A program made the position numbers and the translations under genes. From NCBI GenBank assembly GCA_021029095.1, contig JAJOHG010000014.1, forward strand, positions 62,001 to 126,000: a DNA stretch of 64,000 nucleotides. Direction: 5' to 3'. Source of the stretch: Phellopilus nigrolimitatus. Taxonomy: Eukaryota; Basidiomycota; Agaricomycetes; Hymenochaetales; Hymenochaetaceae. Of the stretch, positions 1 through 10,200 are shown one piece after another (positions within the stretch are counted from its first letter, which is position 1; each line of letters starts with the position of its first letter). The notes beneath the pieces were generated by a model. The model saw nothing but the letters and a program-made list of their open reading frames with translations, did not search any database and was not told the origin of the DNA.

Positions 1-560
1 CTCGCAAAGTCGAGGAATATGACGACAAAGCGGCTCGAGCCCGTCTGATCCCTGCGCGCAAGCTGGCCGGCGAGCATGAACTTCTGCAGCATCGAGTCTG
101 GCACGGTCGTCAGCGCGCGGGCGCGAATTCGATATTGGAGCTTGAGAGACTTCCTGGATGCGGATTCAGTGGGCTTAGTCTAGATGGTGGGATGGAAGAA
201 TACGTACCATGTCCGCCCTAGATCCTAGATCACTAGAGTAGCGCACCTCATCGACGCTGTCCTCGTCATTCACGAGAACCACTATACTGCCCTGATCTCC
301 AGTTCGTACTTGTTGCCGTCCTTGCTAACCATCGTCCAATGGAGTCCGGCGTCCGTGCTCAGGCAGGTATCACACTCGTAGGTTTTGAGGTAGGACCCGA
401 TGGAGCCCACAGGAAGCACGAGCCCCGGTGCAGGCGAGCTGAAGATACGCCCGAAGTTGTGTGGCGAGGTGACACTGTGTAGGTGGAGCGAGCAGGCTTC
501 GGCGTCGTTGGGGTCACACCCGATTTTCGACGCGTCGCACGACGGGCTGCGAGAAATATA
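1..560 (-). pseudogene. VPS10/sortilin receptor fragment
   Basis: Read on the minus strand, about 540 to 290 encodes [21 protein letters not shown] and [11 protein letters not shown], the signature run of the late beta-propeller/10CC part of the fungal vacuolar sorting receptor Vps10. The frame breaks near 290: one frame ends at NKYELEI, and the next continues with [19 protein letters not shown], so a single-base loss is likely. A GTACGT donor at 207-202 and an acceptor near 180 precede a further exon (VPDSMLQKFMLAGQLARRDQ) that runs off the window. Vps10 normally exceeds 1,400 residues, so this is a fragment. It abuts the kinase fragment to its right without its own 5' end. The family call is firm; an intact remainder outside the window is possible but the frameshift argues against it. 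Confidence 0.7.
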
Positions 561-639
561 TTGCGTCAGGATTTGTTTTCTTCCGCAAGCCAGTCTGAAT
601 ACTGGACGAGACCGCATTTGGTTTTTGCGTGGAGCGTAG

Positions 640-1600
640 GCATCTGTGATCATCGAAGGACACCTGGCCACGAACGAGCATTTAGAGCACGATACCGGAA
701 TTTAGACATCGATTTCGGGTCCGGTAGACCTTGGCTTCGAGCAGCTCGGGAGCGGCGAAGTATAGAGATCCGCAGATAGGCGAAAGGATTGTAGAGGTTG
801 GAAAGATCAACGTCGATGATCTTGATGTTGCCCGTTTGGGAGATGAAGATGTTCTCGATCTTGAGGTCGCGGTGCACGATATCATTGCGTAACAGTAGTC
901 GAGTGCGGACCCGATTTGACGGGATAACTTGCGGTCACCGTGCTCGTGAAGACGGCTGTGGCTGATGATCTAGTCGAGTATCTGCCCACTGTTGCGTACT
1001 TGAACACCATGTAGTAGTGGTTCCCGCATGCCACAGATATACGGGTAGTGTAGCAGCATCGACTGCACCGCCTCCCGCATCGTCCGGGTCTCCTTCGATG
1101 CCTCCTTCGACGCTTGCTTCGCCCCTTTGCTGTCGGCGCGATGTCATTCATCTATGAGCTTGAGATGTTGGCTCGCGGGAGGATCTTGATCGTGAGCTGC
1201 GCACGCACGGTGGGATCGTTACTAAATATATATAAAAAACGTTAATGTGCAGATCAAACTGCTGACGCTAACGCTGTACGCACCTTCTCGCCGGTGAGAT
1301 CGTGATACGCCAGTTCGACTTTGCCCATGCTGCCCTCGCCGAACGTCTTTCCGAGTGTGTAATCTCCCAAGTACGCAACTCGAACTGAGCGGCTTCTGGG
1401 TACGGATGCTCGTGCTCGGCTCGAGCGGCGCCTGCGAGGCTGCAGGCGGATGATTCTGCTCACCACCACCGCCGGCAGGGATATATTGCTGGGACGCCAT
1501 CGGCATTGACAGTGGTCGTGGCCGTGTGCCATTGACGGATGGCCGGTGCGCGGTAGGATGGACATGCGTTCGAGGCGCTGAAGCAGCCATTAGCATTGCG
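640..1600 (-). pseudogene. KIN1-like Ser/Thr kinase fragment, copy A
   Basis: Minus-strand pieces of a KIN1/MARK-type kinase. Near 1390-1300 lies LGDYTLGKTFGEGSMGKVEL, the glycine-rich loop. After an intron come VAIK-like residues, a linker (KEASKETRTMREA), and near 880-800 [20 protein letters not shown], the catalytic loop. The DFG motif has decayed (IIDVDLSNL). The N-terminal leader (RPRPLSMPMASQQY) and the G-loop are in different frames, and stops follow ISSS, so this copy cannot make a kinase. Its introns are retained. The same gene fragment recurs near 37.7-38.5, 41.4-42.3 and 48.4-49.0 kb, each cut differently. Confidence 0.7.
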
Positions 1601-2099
1601 CTCGCATTCAGATGATTTCACTACGTACCTAGGTCTTTGTTTTACCTAATCGCCCCTCTCCAGCTCTTCCAGATGCGTAGGCTCACCAGCACAAGGCGGT
1701 CTCGATCGACCAACGCGACGGGGTCAAGTTGCTGTTGTTGCTGTTGTTGTTGTTGTTGTTGCTGGTACAGCCGAAGCATGATCCTCACATCTAGACAGAC
1801 AGTTTACAGATTAGTACGCTAATGGCATGAAGAAAGAGAAACAACGTATGACTAGATAACGGTACGCGGAGCGTAGCCGAGAAGTCGACAAGTCGAGAGG
1901 CCAAGACGAAGACGAAGTTGAAGACGAAGTTAGAAGATCGACATGACGAGGACGACGCGCATGGCTGTCCTCGGGCTGTGCCGGACAGCGATCACTTCGA
2001 CTTCGGCGAAGCAGAAACAACACAGCGCAAGGTAAGTTCAGATTTCTTCTCTATTATGCAATAGTATTTCTAACTTTCATTTTCAGGCTCTTTCGCTCT

Positions 2100-3275
2100 C
2101 AGCACCATGGCTTCTAGTTGCAGCACTACCGTGCGATGCACGTAAAGGAGGTCTAAAACGACTCTCTCTCGCAACCTGTCCTCGTGCGCGCGGAGAAGTT
2201 CTCAGTCTTGGCAAGCGGAGACCTCACACTCACACAAGAGTGCGTCGAGGCGAGCCAGATCTACTCTACGAGCGCGTCAGAGGTGCGTGTCTTTCTTCTG
2301 ATTTAGCTTATGACATTCTGATTGATCCTTCTTCCACATGTCCGAATTGATCGTTCGGGCGCTTGCGTCTGAGAGATACTCGCAGGTCACCGACCTCATC
2401 GCGTTCGAGGACCACCTGGACAACTCGCTGCAGCATGACCTCATGAAGATCGAGCACGTGCGCATGCGCCTTGCGCACGAGGTTCCGTCTACCGAGCTTG
2501 CCGACACTAAGCTTATAGAGCTTAAGTTTTTCTTTGAATACAGTACGTGCCGCTTTTCTGTTTTTTGGACCGATCTGAACGTGAAATTTGCCTTGCCAGT
2601 CCACAGCTATAACCGCGAGTTCGAGGTCCTGTCGGATTATAAGCCGCGCGGTCAGCCGACGTTTGATGCGCGGACGCTCATGATAAACTCATCCGGTGTA
2701 AGTGATTTCTTTTTTTCCTGAAATGCAAAGACCTTTACTTTCAAACCGCTGACACGACGACATCCAACTAGACTGGCTCTCGAAGTTCCTGCTCATCTAT
2801 ATCTTCGTTTTTCTGCTCGCAAGCGGCATCGACGAGACCGTCGAGGAGAAGCGTCTTATCGGAGATCATCCGCAGCATCCCCGAGAATAAGATCCCTTTG
2901 AAGGAGCGTATCCACGTGCGCAAGGAGGCCGAGTTCAGTGAGGTGCGTACTGTGGCTCTTCCGTACGTAAATGGGACTACACGTATAATAACGATTGCGA
3001 CATAGATGACTGCAGACGAGCGCACGCTCTTCGACTACATCTCAGCGCTGCGCGACTGACCCGGGCCGTATCATGCCCACTCGCGCCCGCAGCCGGAGGC
3101 TGTGCTCGTGGAGGTGAACAGGCAGAACACGAAGGGCGCGCCGAAGGCGGACGGGTAGCTGTCGCCGCCAACGAACAGCCAGAAGCGGCACACTGAGGAG
3201 CCGCCCTCGGTGCGTGAGAGGCCCACGCATTCGTCGACATGTGCAGGTACATACTTGAGTGTGCCTCATTCTTTT
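2100..3275 (+). pseudogene. NatB auxiliary subunit MDM20/NAA25 fragment, copy A
   Basis: Plus-strand exons of the non-catalytic, ribosome-anchoring subunit of N-terminal acetyltransferase B. Recognisable runs include SQVTDLIAFEDHLDNSLQHD, IEHVRMRLAHEVPSTELADT and LSDYKPRGQPTFDARTLM at 2350-2690. Next is a helical stretch (SKFLLIYIFVFLLASGIDET, 2775-2840) and an out-of-frame tail around 2995-3240 equivalent to LTADERTLFDY and NGQKRHAEEP in the copy at 28.6 kb. Introns are present. Stops and frame changes interrupt it, and the N-terminal TPR half is missing. The family assignment rests on my memory of fungal MDM20 sequences; an aligned search would settle it. Confidence 0.55.
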
Positions 3276-3681
3276 AATACTCCCTTCGTTTTCTGACGCG
3301 GTGATACTCTGAGATGCAGTTCGACCACGACTCGCCTAAGTACATCGAGGGCATGCGCGCAACAGTATCTGGCACCGTTTGCTCTAGCAAGCACTCACGA
3401 CTGCTTTCCCGCGTAAATACGAGAATGTTGTATATGTAGACATGAAAGCTATGCAGAAGAATGTACAGATGCGTGCTAGAAATCATCAGGAAGAAAGTGG
3501 CAGAGATGGAAAAGGTGCAAAGACAATGATGGGTTGGAATGTAAGACGGTAAGACGCGCCCGCCTGCACGAGCGAAAAACAAAAACAAAGACAAAAAAAC
3601 AGCAAAACAACAAACAAAAGATGTCGAAAACCAAAAAAGGAAAGCTCAAGACCCCCCCTCCTCCCCCCTCCCCAATACCTC

Positions 3682-5391
3682 TCACCGTGCATTCATGCTC
3701 ACGCGCCGCGTGTACTCTCTTGGACGGCGGGTTTTGTTTGGCGGGGCGTACGCACCGGGCGCGTCTCCGCCATACACATTGGCCGGTGGCGGCAGCGGCG
3801 GAAGCGGGGGCGGGTAGCCATTGGGGTACGCGTATGCACCTGGTGACCTGCCACGCGCCTCCCCAGGCCCTCGCAGGGGCGGCGCGTGTGGTGAGGCTTT
3901 CCTGCTTGAGCGCGGATGCGGGTACGGATGCGGGCGTGGGGTCGTGGGCGGGTGGGGGTTCGAGAGCACGCGCGGGGTGTCCCTAAGTGCGGCCATCGGC
4001 AGGTCCTGCGAGTGCGAGTGCGAGTGCGGAGGCGGAGGCGGAGGAAGCGGTGGTGGTGGCATCACGCTCTGCGTCTGCATCGCCTGCTGCTGCTGCGGGT
4101 GCGCGTGGTACGCCGGCGGGGGCGGCGGGTTCAAGGGTATGCGCGGGGAGTGGCCGAGCGCGGCCATCGGGAGCGGGGCTTGCGGGTGCGCGTGCGCGTG
4201 TGGGTGCGCTGGGTGCGCCGGCGCGGGCATCACGCCCTGCATCTGCATCGCCTGCTGCTGCTGCGGGTGCGCGTGGTACGCCGGTGGGGGCGACGGGTTC
4301 AAGGGTATGCGCGGGGAGTGGCCGAGCGCGGCCATCGGGAGCGGGGCTTGCGGGTGCGCGTGCGCGTGTGGGTGCGCTGGGTGCGCCGGCGCGGGCATCA
4401 CGCCCTGCACCTGCTGCTGCTGCTGCTGTTGTTGCTGTTGCTGCGAGGGCGGGGGCGGTGGGCCCGCGTCGCGCAAGTGCACGTCGCGCGGCGGTGGCGG
4501 CGGCGGCGCGGGGCGGTACAGCAGCGGCTGGGACGACGGCCCGGAGAGCGTCGACGCGGGGGAGAGTGAGAGCGAGGAGGTCGACGGGCCTGCGGCGCCC
4601 GGGGCGCTCGGGTGGTGCGGCACGGGCGTGCGCTGCTGCTGCTTCTGCTGCTGCTTCACGGGGCTGCTCTCCGCGTAGTACATCTGCTGGTCCTCCTTGC
4701 GCGCGTCCGCGGGGGGCGCAGGCACCGCGGGCACTGGGCCGGCAGCGGCGGCGGCGGGGGGCGGCGCGCCCGAGCCAGACGGCCCGGCGTCGTCCTCCTT
4801 CTTGAGGCGGACGATCTCCTTCCCGGCGCGCGCGAAGAAGGCGCGCTCCTGGTGTGCGAACCAGCCGGAGGTGGGCGTGGGAAGGGGGATGGGGGGCGCG
4901 CCGGGGGCTGCGCGGGCGGGGTAGGTCGGGGAGGAGGAGGGCGAGGGCGCGGGGAAGAGCGCCATGAGTTCGTGCCCCGTCAGCGGCGCGGGGAGGCCAT
5001 TCCGGCGCACGGGCGGGGGCGCGGCGTCGATTTCTGCAGCGGGGCGTTGAGATTAATATTTTTTAGAGACGGAAGGGGTATGGGGGGACGAACCTCGGAG
5101 GCCGGCTGAGGGCGACCACGGGCGGGGCGGGGCGTTGCCGTCGGAGGGAGAGAGGATGAGCGGGAGGAGGGCGTGGGGGTCGGCGGAGAGCATGATGGGC
5201 TGGGGCATGCTTGTGCTCTGGGGAGTGGAGTACGCGTGCATGCTGTGTGCGGAGGACGGGTGCGAGTGCGAGTGCGGGTGCTGCCGGTGGACGATGGGCG
5301 GGTCGGGGACGGGGAACCTGGGCGGGGACGGGGAGATGGACGTGTCGGGGGACGCGTGGGTGGACACAGGGCGGAGGCGGTAGCCGGACAT
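3682..5391 (-). CDS. Proline/glutamine-rich protein of unknown function
   Basis: Model: exons 5391-5094 and 5033-3682 with a 60-nt GT-AG intron (GTTCGT...CTGCAG) joining LR to EIDAAPPP in frame, 549 residues. The start MSGYRLRPVST is the first ATG of the open frame. I recognise no domain. The only ordered-looking stretch is about residues 115-160 (LTGHELMALF... GWFAHQERAFFARAGKEIVR), probably helical. The rest is Pro/Gln/His-rich, with a polyQ run and two near-identical 56-residue repeats plus a decayed third copy. The C-terminus is basic (NKTRRPREYTRR), as in nuclear proteins, but no function can be assigned. A (GA)n tract lies in the presumed promoter. Confidence 0.6.
4061..4396 (-). repeat. 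Two 168-bp in-frame tandem repeats
   Basis: Two copies (4061-4228 and 4229-4396) differ at only a few bases and each encode 56 residues, including the block LPMAALGHSPRIPLN and a HAHPQQQQ tail. A diverged third copy sits on the left (LPMAALRDTPRVLSN). Being in multiples of three, expansion or contraction would keep the frame. Confidence 0.9.
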
Positions 5392-5464
5392 GAACGTGTC
5401 GGCGCGGGGCGAGCAAAAAGGGCGAGAAAAATGGAAGCGGGAGCGGACGCGCTACGCCAGAACC

Positions 5465-5489
5465 AGAGAGAGAGAGAGAGAGAGAGAGA
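5465..5489. repeat. (GA)n microsatellite
   Basis: About 12 GA units lie 75 bp upstream of the start codon at 5391. On the coding strand it is a CT tract of the kind often found in fungal core promoters; a regulatory role is inference only. Confidence 0.85.
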
Positions 5490-5817
5490 CGACCAGCTGG
5501 AAATGGTGAGAAAGCGAGAAGATAAGGCGAGAGGAATGTATACAAGGTGATGACGGAGGCTAACCCCGCCGCCCAGCCTGAGTCCAGAGCGCCGTGACAG
5601 CAGCACGCAGTGCTGTTGCTGCAACCCATGTCGGAAATTACCTATCTCAATTAGGTACATCTATTTCCCACAACTAAATCCGGATCCTTACCAGTGATCA
5701 GATGATTTACATTGTCCATTAGCCTTTGCCTTTGCCACCTATATGTGTAAAGGAAGGCCGCAAAGTCCACTTCCTTCCATTCTTTGGAATTCGTGCCCTA
5801 CAATCTAACATGCATTA

Positions 5818-5871
5818 CCTCCGTGCTTACTTACGTGGTTTTACCCTCCGTGCTTACTTACGTGGTTTTAC
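5818..5871. repeat. 27-bp perfect tandem duplication
   Basis: The unit CCTCCGTGCTTACTTACGTG followed by GTTTTAC occurs at 5818-5844 and 5845-5871 without mismatch. It lies in the 1.2-kb gap (5392-6613) between two minus-strand genes, which otherwise holds no gene I can support. Confidence 0.9.
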
Positions 5872-6613
5872 CACCTCGCTGTGTCTTGTACAAGTCGAAT
5901 AAGACAATTATAGTGCACATGCATATAGCCAAGTAATGAAAGATATAGACAAATGTGGTGTGCGTATGGTGCAGGTCATGAAAAGTTTGTGAATGGAACA
6001 TGAAGTGGAAGGAAGCGTAATGTGCAGCAAAGAAACTAACTATACAAGTAATGTAGATGACCAATGAGAAGCGACGATTGGAATGAATAAGGACGAGAAT
6101 GCGGGGACAGCAGAGACAATGGCAAGCAGCTGCGATACCAATGCTAATGGTGGTACACAAAAAAGGGTTGAGATGCAAGCGCAGCGGGAACGGTTGTACA
6201 CACAAGAAAGCAGCGAACACGAAGATCAGCGACAAAGGGAAACGAGAAAGTGAAAGCGGAGAGAAGATTAAATAGAAGCAAATGTACATACGAAGACAAA
6301 CCCGATGATTGCAGAATCCTGGTATTGCAGTCAATCAGAACCGAGGTGAGAGCAACGCGATTAGGACGCCGGCGGCGGTGGCGGTATCCGAGGGTATGAC
6401 GGTATGGAGGTATAGGATAGGCGACAGCAGAGCGAGCAGCGAGAAGAGCGGAGACGAATAAACAGTAATTGTACATATGTACATTTTGATGACGTGTCTT
6501 GCCGTTGATGAGTGTCGGTGCGGCGTTGGCGGCGTCGAATAGCAGATGGTTGAAGTCTTGTCGAGTCCCTTGACGTGCGTCGGGTATCGACGGCTTTGCG
6601 CGCACGAAAGCGT

Positions 6614-9085
6614 TCATTGCGTCCTCCCGGTCCCGCTGCCGAACAGAAAGAGCTTCTTGCGCTCGGGGATGACGGTGACCTCCCACTCCTTCTCGACCCA
6701 GACACCCGCGCGGCCCCTATGCTCACCACGACGGCTGCCAACCTCGCGGATGGCACGGCGCGCGAGTTCAATGTCGCGCGCGTGCAACGCCGAGATCTCG
6801 ATATAGGGCTTCTCCTCCGCGCTAGCTTCTTGTGTTGACTCCTGCGCGGTGGAGGTGGATGCGGTCGGGAGAGATGTCGGGAGCGAGGTCGATGTTGCAG
6901 GGAGCGGGTCGGGGAAGAAGATCTCCTCGTAACGCGTCTGCTTGATAGGGACGGCGGGCATCACGTCGTAGACTGGTCCTTCGACATTGTCATAGGTCCA
7001 GTTGCGTGCTACAAGTTAAAGTGTCCAGTCAGCATCGTCAACAACGGTGAAGAGAAAAGAATGCAACATACCCTCCATGTTCATCCGCCTCCTCTCCGGC
7101 GCGCTCATCTCCGCCCTGCTCTTGCCCTTCTTCTCCTTCCGCTCGCGACTCCTGTGTCCTTTCCGGCTGCCGCACGTAACGCTCGCACTCGTCACGCTCG
7201 TACCCGTCCCGTCTCCGCTCATCTCCTCGGCCGGGCGATGCCACGTCCCCTCCGCCTCTCCCTCGACGCCCTCTTCGCGCACACTTCCCAACGCGCCCGC
7301 ACTCCGCCTGCTGCGGCCGCTAACGCTCGCCTCGCTGCCGCTGCGCCTCATCGGCGCCGGCGACACCGGCCCCGCAAAGCTCGACGCGGGCAGGCTCGCG
7401 CTAACGGTGGAACGGAGAAGGACGCCGGGAACGAGTAGTTTCCCCTCTACCCCCTTCGCGAGCACACGGCGAGGGACCGCGCGTTTCTTGCCTGCGTATA
7501 GCGCCGGGTCGACGCCGGGAAGGGTGAGCGCGCTCGTACCCGAGTGCGCGTCGTCGCTGACTGATGTGGCCGCCGACTTGGTCGACGCGGACTTCGAGGA
7601 CGAGGTCGAGGTGACGAGGCCGAACGCGGGCGCGTAGCTGGTGGCAAGGCTCGCGTTGCTCTTCGCGCGCGGTGCGGGGCTTGTGGAGGACGACGACGGC
7701 GCGCGCACGAAGAGTGGGTACTTCGCGTAGAGCTCGAGCGCGCTTTGCATGCGCGTCGGCGCACCAGGCGCGCGAACGAACGGGCGACGAACTGTTTCCG
7801 TGTTGCCCCCATTTGCCTGTGGGTCGGATGCTGCGCCAGTCGAAGGCCGACGGTGGGTCGAGATGACGCCCGCAGGCGCTCTGGGGTTCGAGTTGCCGCC
7901 GTAGTTGTATACCAAATCGCTCCAGCGAGCCAAGTCGATCGTCTCCACCTCCTCGGGCTTCGCCTCCACTTTCCCGGCCCTCCTGTTCGCACGAGCTTCT
8001 CTCTCTGCCTCGCCCGTAAGGTCCCACGCTCGCCTAAGCTCCTCCTCCTTCTTCATCTGCTTTTCCCGTAGCCTCCTCTCCTCCTTCGCTAGCTCGCCAT
8101 CCGCCGCGCCCGAGAGGAAGATCGCTTGTAAACGACTTGCGGCCCTCATGATTCCGCCCTCGAAACGCGGGCACTTATCAGCTGATGCATTCGAGGTCGG
8201 AGGCGCCAATGCAGGCGCGGATGGGCGATGCGGATGCAAAGGCAGCGGGGGGAGCAGCGGGGGAGCGGGGTCCGTGTATAAATTTGGCAAGCCGTCGGAT
8301 CGCTCTTCCCCAGGGCTCCTTTCCTCGGCGCTGGCGCTCGTGGTGCAGCTCGTACCGGTTGCGCACGAGCTTGTGTCTGATTCGGAACGAGCGAGGCGGA
8401 GCGTGGTCGCGTCGAGGTCGAGGGTCGGAAGATCCCGTACGTTCGTCACGCGCAACGAGTTGGGCGGGACAGGGGGGAGAACGGGGCTAGGCGGAGGCGG
8501 GGACGCGTGTGCTGGGTTGAGCTGAGCAGGGCGCGTGCCGAGGCTAACGCGCTTGTCCTTCCCGTGAGATTTTGTCTTTGTAACGAGATGCGCCGACTCT
8601 GCTGATTTCAGGCGGTCTGAGCTCGAGTCGCGCTCTAGGATCTCGCGCGCGCTGGGCATCGGTACGGGCCAGGACCACTCGAGGTCCTTCTTGCGGCACG
8701 CCTCGCTGCAGTAGAGGGGCGTCTGGGACTGGTCGATGACGGTGCGCGTGCGAAGGGGGATGGCTGGCAGCTCCTGGACGACGGGCTCCTGCGCGGCGCG
8801 CTGGGGCAACTTGGCTTTGTTCGGTACGTTGGGGCGGAGGCCGCCGCTGGGGCGCACGCGGCCGGTGCCCTGGAGCAGGCCGCCGCCGTGGGCGCGGCCT
8901 TTGATGGTGCCGTGCTTGCCCCGGGTGGCGCCCTTGATGGAGGTGGTCGAGTTGCTGTTCACAAGCGCGGGCTGCTGCGGCAGCGGGGTGGGTGGATGCT
9001 GGATGGGGACGGTGTACCGCTTAGGCATGATAAGGCAGTCGCAGACCGGGCACCAAGACGTGTCGAGATGAATATCGGTGTCCAT
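6614..9085 (-). CDS. Ecl1-like zinc-binding protein (lifespan-regulator family), unusually long
   Basis: Model: exons 9085-7072 and 7008-6614, a 63-nt intron (GTATGT...TTGTAG) joining MNME to ARNWTYDN in frame, 802 residues. The N-terminus MDTDIHLDTSWCPVCDCLI (C12-x2-C15) and LYCSEACRKKDLEW (C126-x3-C130) form a C2C2 pair like the fission yeast Ecl1/2/3 family, small nuclear proteins that extend chronological lifespan under starvation. Ecl1 is about 80 residues; here the motif is split by a basic linker and followed by some 670 residues of Ser/Pro-rich sequence. A conserved-looking end includes NWTYDNVEGPVYDVMP and KEWEVTVIPERKKLFLFG. A decayed second copy lies at 17.8-19.0 kb. The family call rests on the cysteine pattern; the role is inferred. 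Confidence 0.65.
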
Positions 9086-10200
9086 TGTCGACTCGAGTAG
9101 TTCGGTCAGTCAGGTCGTAGACGGCGAGGAGGGGTTGAAGATGGGAGGATAAAAGAGAGGATAAAAGCAACGCATGCTCCGCGGAATCCATGAGTGTGCG
9201 AAGGATGCGGTTTTGTCGCTGTAATGTACGGGTTAGTACAGTGTAAGCGGCTAGAGAGCCGATTTCGTATATATATAGAAAACGACCTTCCCAATACAAT
9301 CGCTTGTCGGCAAGTTCAATATAGCCTCCGGTACGGCCTTGCATGGCCTTCGAGGATGGGGCGCGCCGTGCGATGTCCAGCGCAGGGCACAAGCAGCACC
9401 CTCGACGTCAAGTTGTGCGATAGCGAGCTGGCCTGGTGGAAGCAAATTGAAAAATTATATACATGTTTTGTAGCGTGCTAACTTAGGTAAGGGTTAGACA
9501 TGTAGCTGTGGGAAATGTAAGGCTATCTCTTAGTTACCCGTTCTATCACATCTTATTGTACATAATCGGCAATTTCATGCAACATGGCTCGCCAATTTAT
9601 TCACAAATCTCCGTTAGTGTCCTCTCGCTCCTCTTCTTCCTGTCTCCCTTCGTCGTCTTTCCCACTGACGACTCTCTGTCCCGACTCTCGCTTTGCTCGA
9701 CCGTATATTCTATCTTGTGTAATTGGCAACTATAAGGTCGTAGCTTCGTTTTCGGTATTTTTATTCTGCATGTTCGTTACACCCGTGTTCTTCGCCGTCT
9801 GATTTTCCCCCGACTTAGATTTTCGCTCACCCAAGCACTATTTTATCTCACTTATCTGTGCCAGTGTCTGTGCCCAGTCAGTACGCTAGCCATTCCATGT
9901 GCAGACTGATTGTTTGCATTTTTTATCTGTTTTATTCCGTTTTCTCTCGTTTAGGCGTCCAGGAGACCAGGCAGGGCGCCGCGCAAGCTCCTAGGCCTGC
10001 TTTTTTGCACATATCCTCTAATTCGCAGTCGCTCGATTCACAATTGATTTTTCTGTTCTGAATTTGGCTTTTGCCCAAACGCATGCCGGTTATCTCTCTT
10101 GGTCTCGGGCTGCATCACGCTAGTCAGCTAGGCAATCCCACCCAGCCATCATTACCCGATACGCACACCCAATAAATATACGGCATTTCAGCAGCGCAAG
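9086..10200. promoter_or_regulatory. Divergent intergenic region, likely two promoters
   Basis: 1.1 kb separate the start of the Ecl1-like gene (-) from the start of the Zn2Cys6 gene (+). The part nearest the plus-strand gene is CT-rich (9600-10080), with an AATAAATATACGG stretch about 30 bp before the start at 10201. No other gene is visible. Confidence 0.4.

Larger units (their letters stand above)
640..3536 (+). repeat. Composite kinase/MDM20 repeat, copy A
   Basis: Most complete version of a dispersed unit: KIN1-like fragment (-), a GTT/GCT tract at about 1724-1763, a linker with conserved blocks (GTTTACAGATTAGTAC near 1800, CATGAAGAAAGAGAAACAAC near 1826), a hairpin at 1964-1989, then MDM20 pieces (+). 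The last about 145 bp (3390-3536) recur at 40005-40152, ending at the same place, which marks a shared right boundary. No terminal inverted repeats or target duplications were found by eye. Confidence 0.7.

Noticed and set aside
640..3536. Composite repeat as an LTR retrotransposon
   Set aside because: No reverse transcriptase, integrase or gag sequence, no paired LTRs and no primer-binding site in any copy.
3821..4805. Long plus-strand open frames rich in Cys, Gly or Ala opposite the Pro/Gln-rich gene
   Set aside because: They are antisense shadows of GC-rich repeats; their composition (runs of Cys or Ala) is not protein-like and they have no homology.
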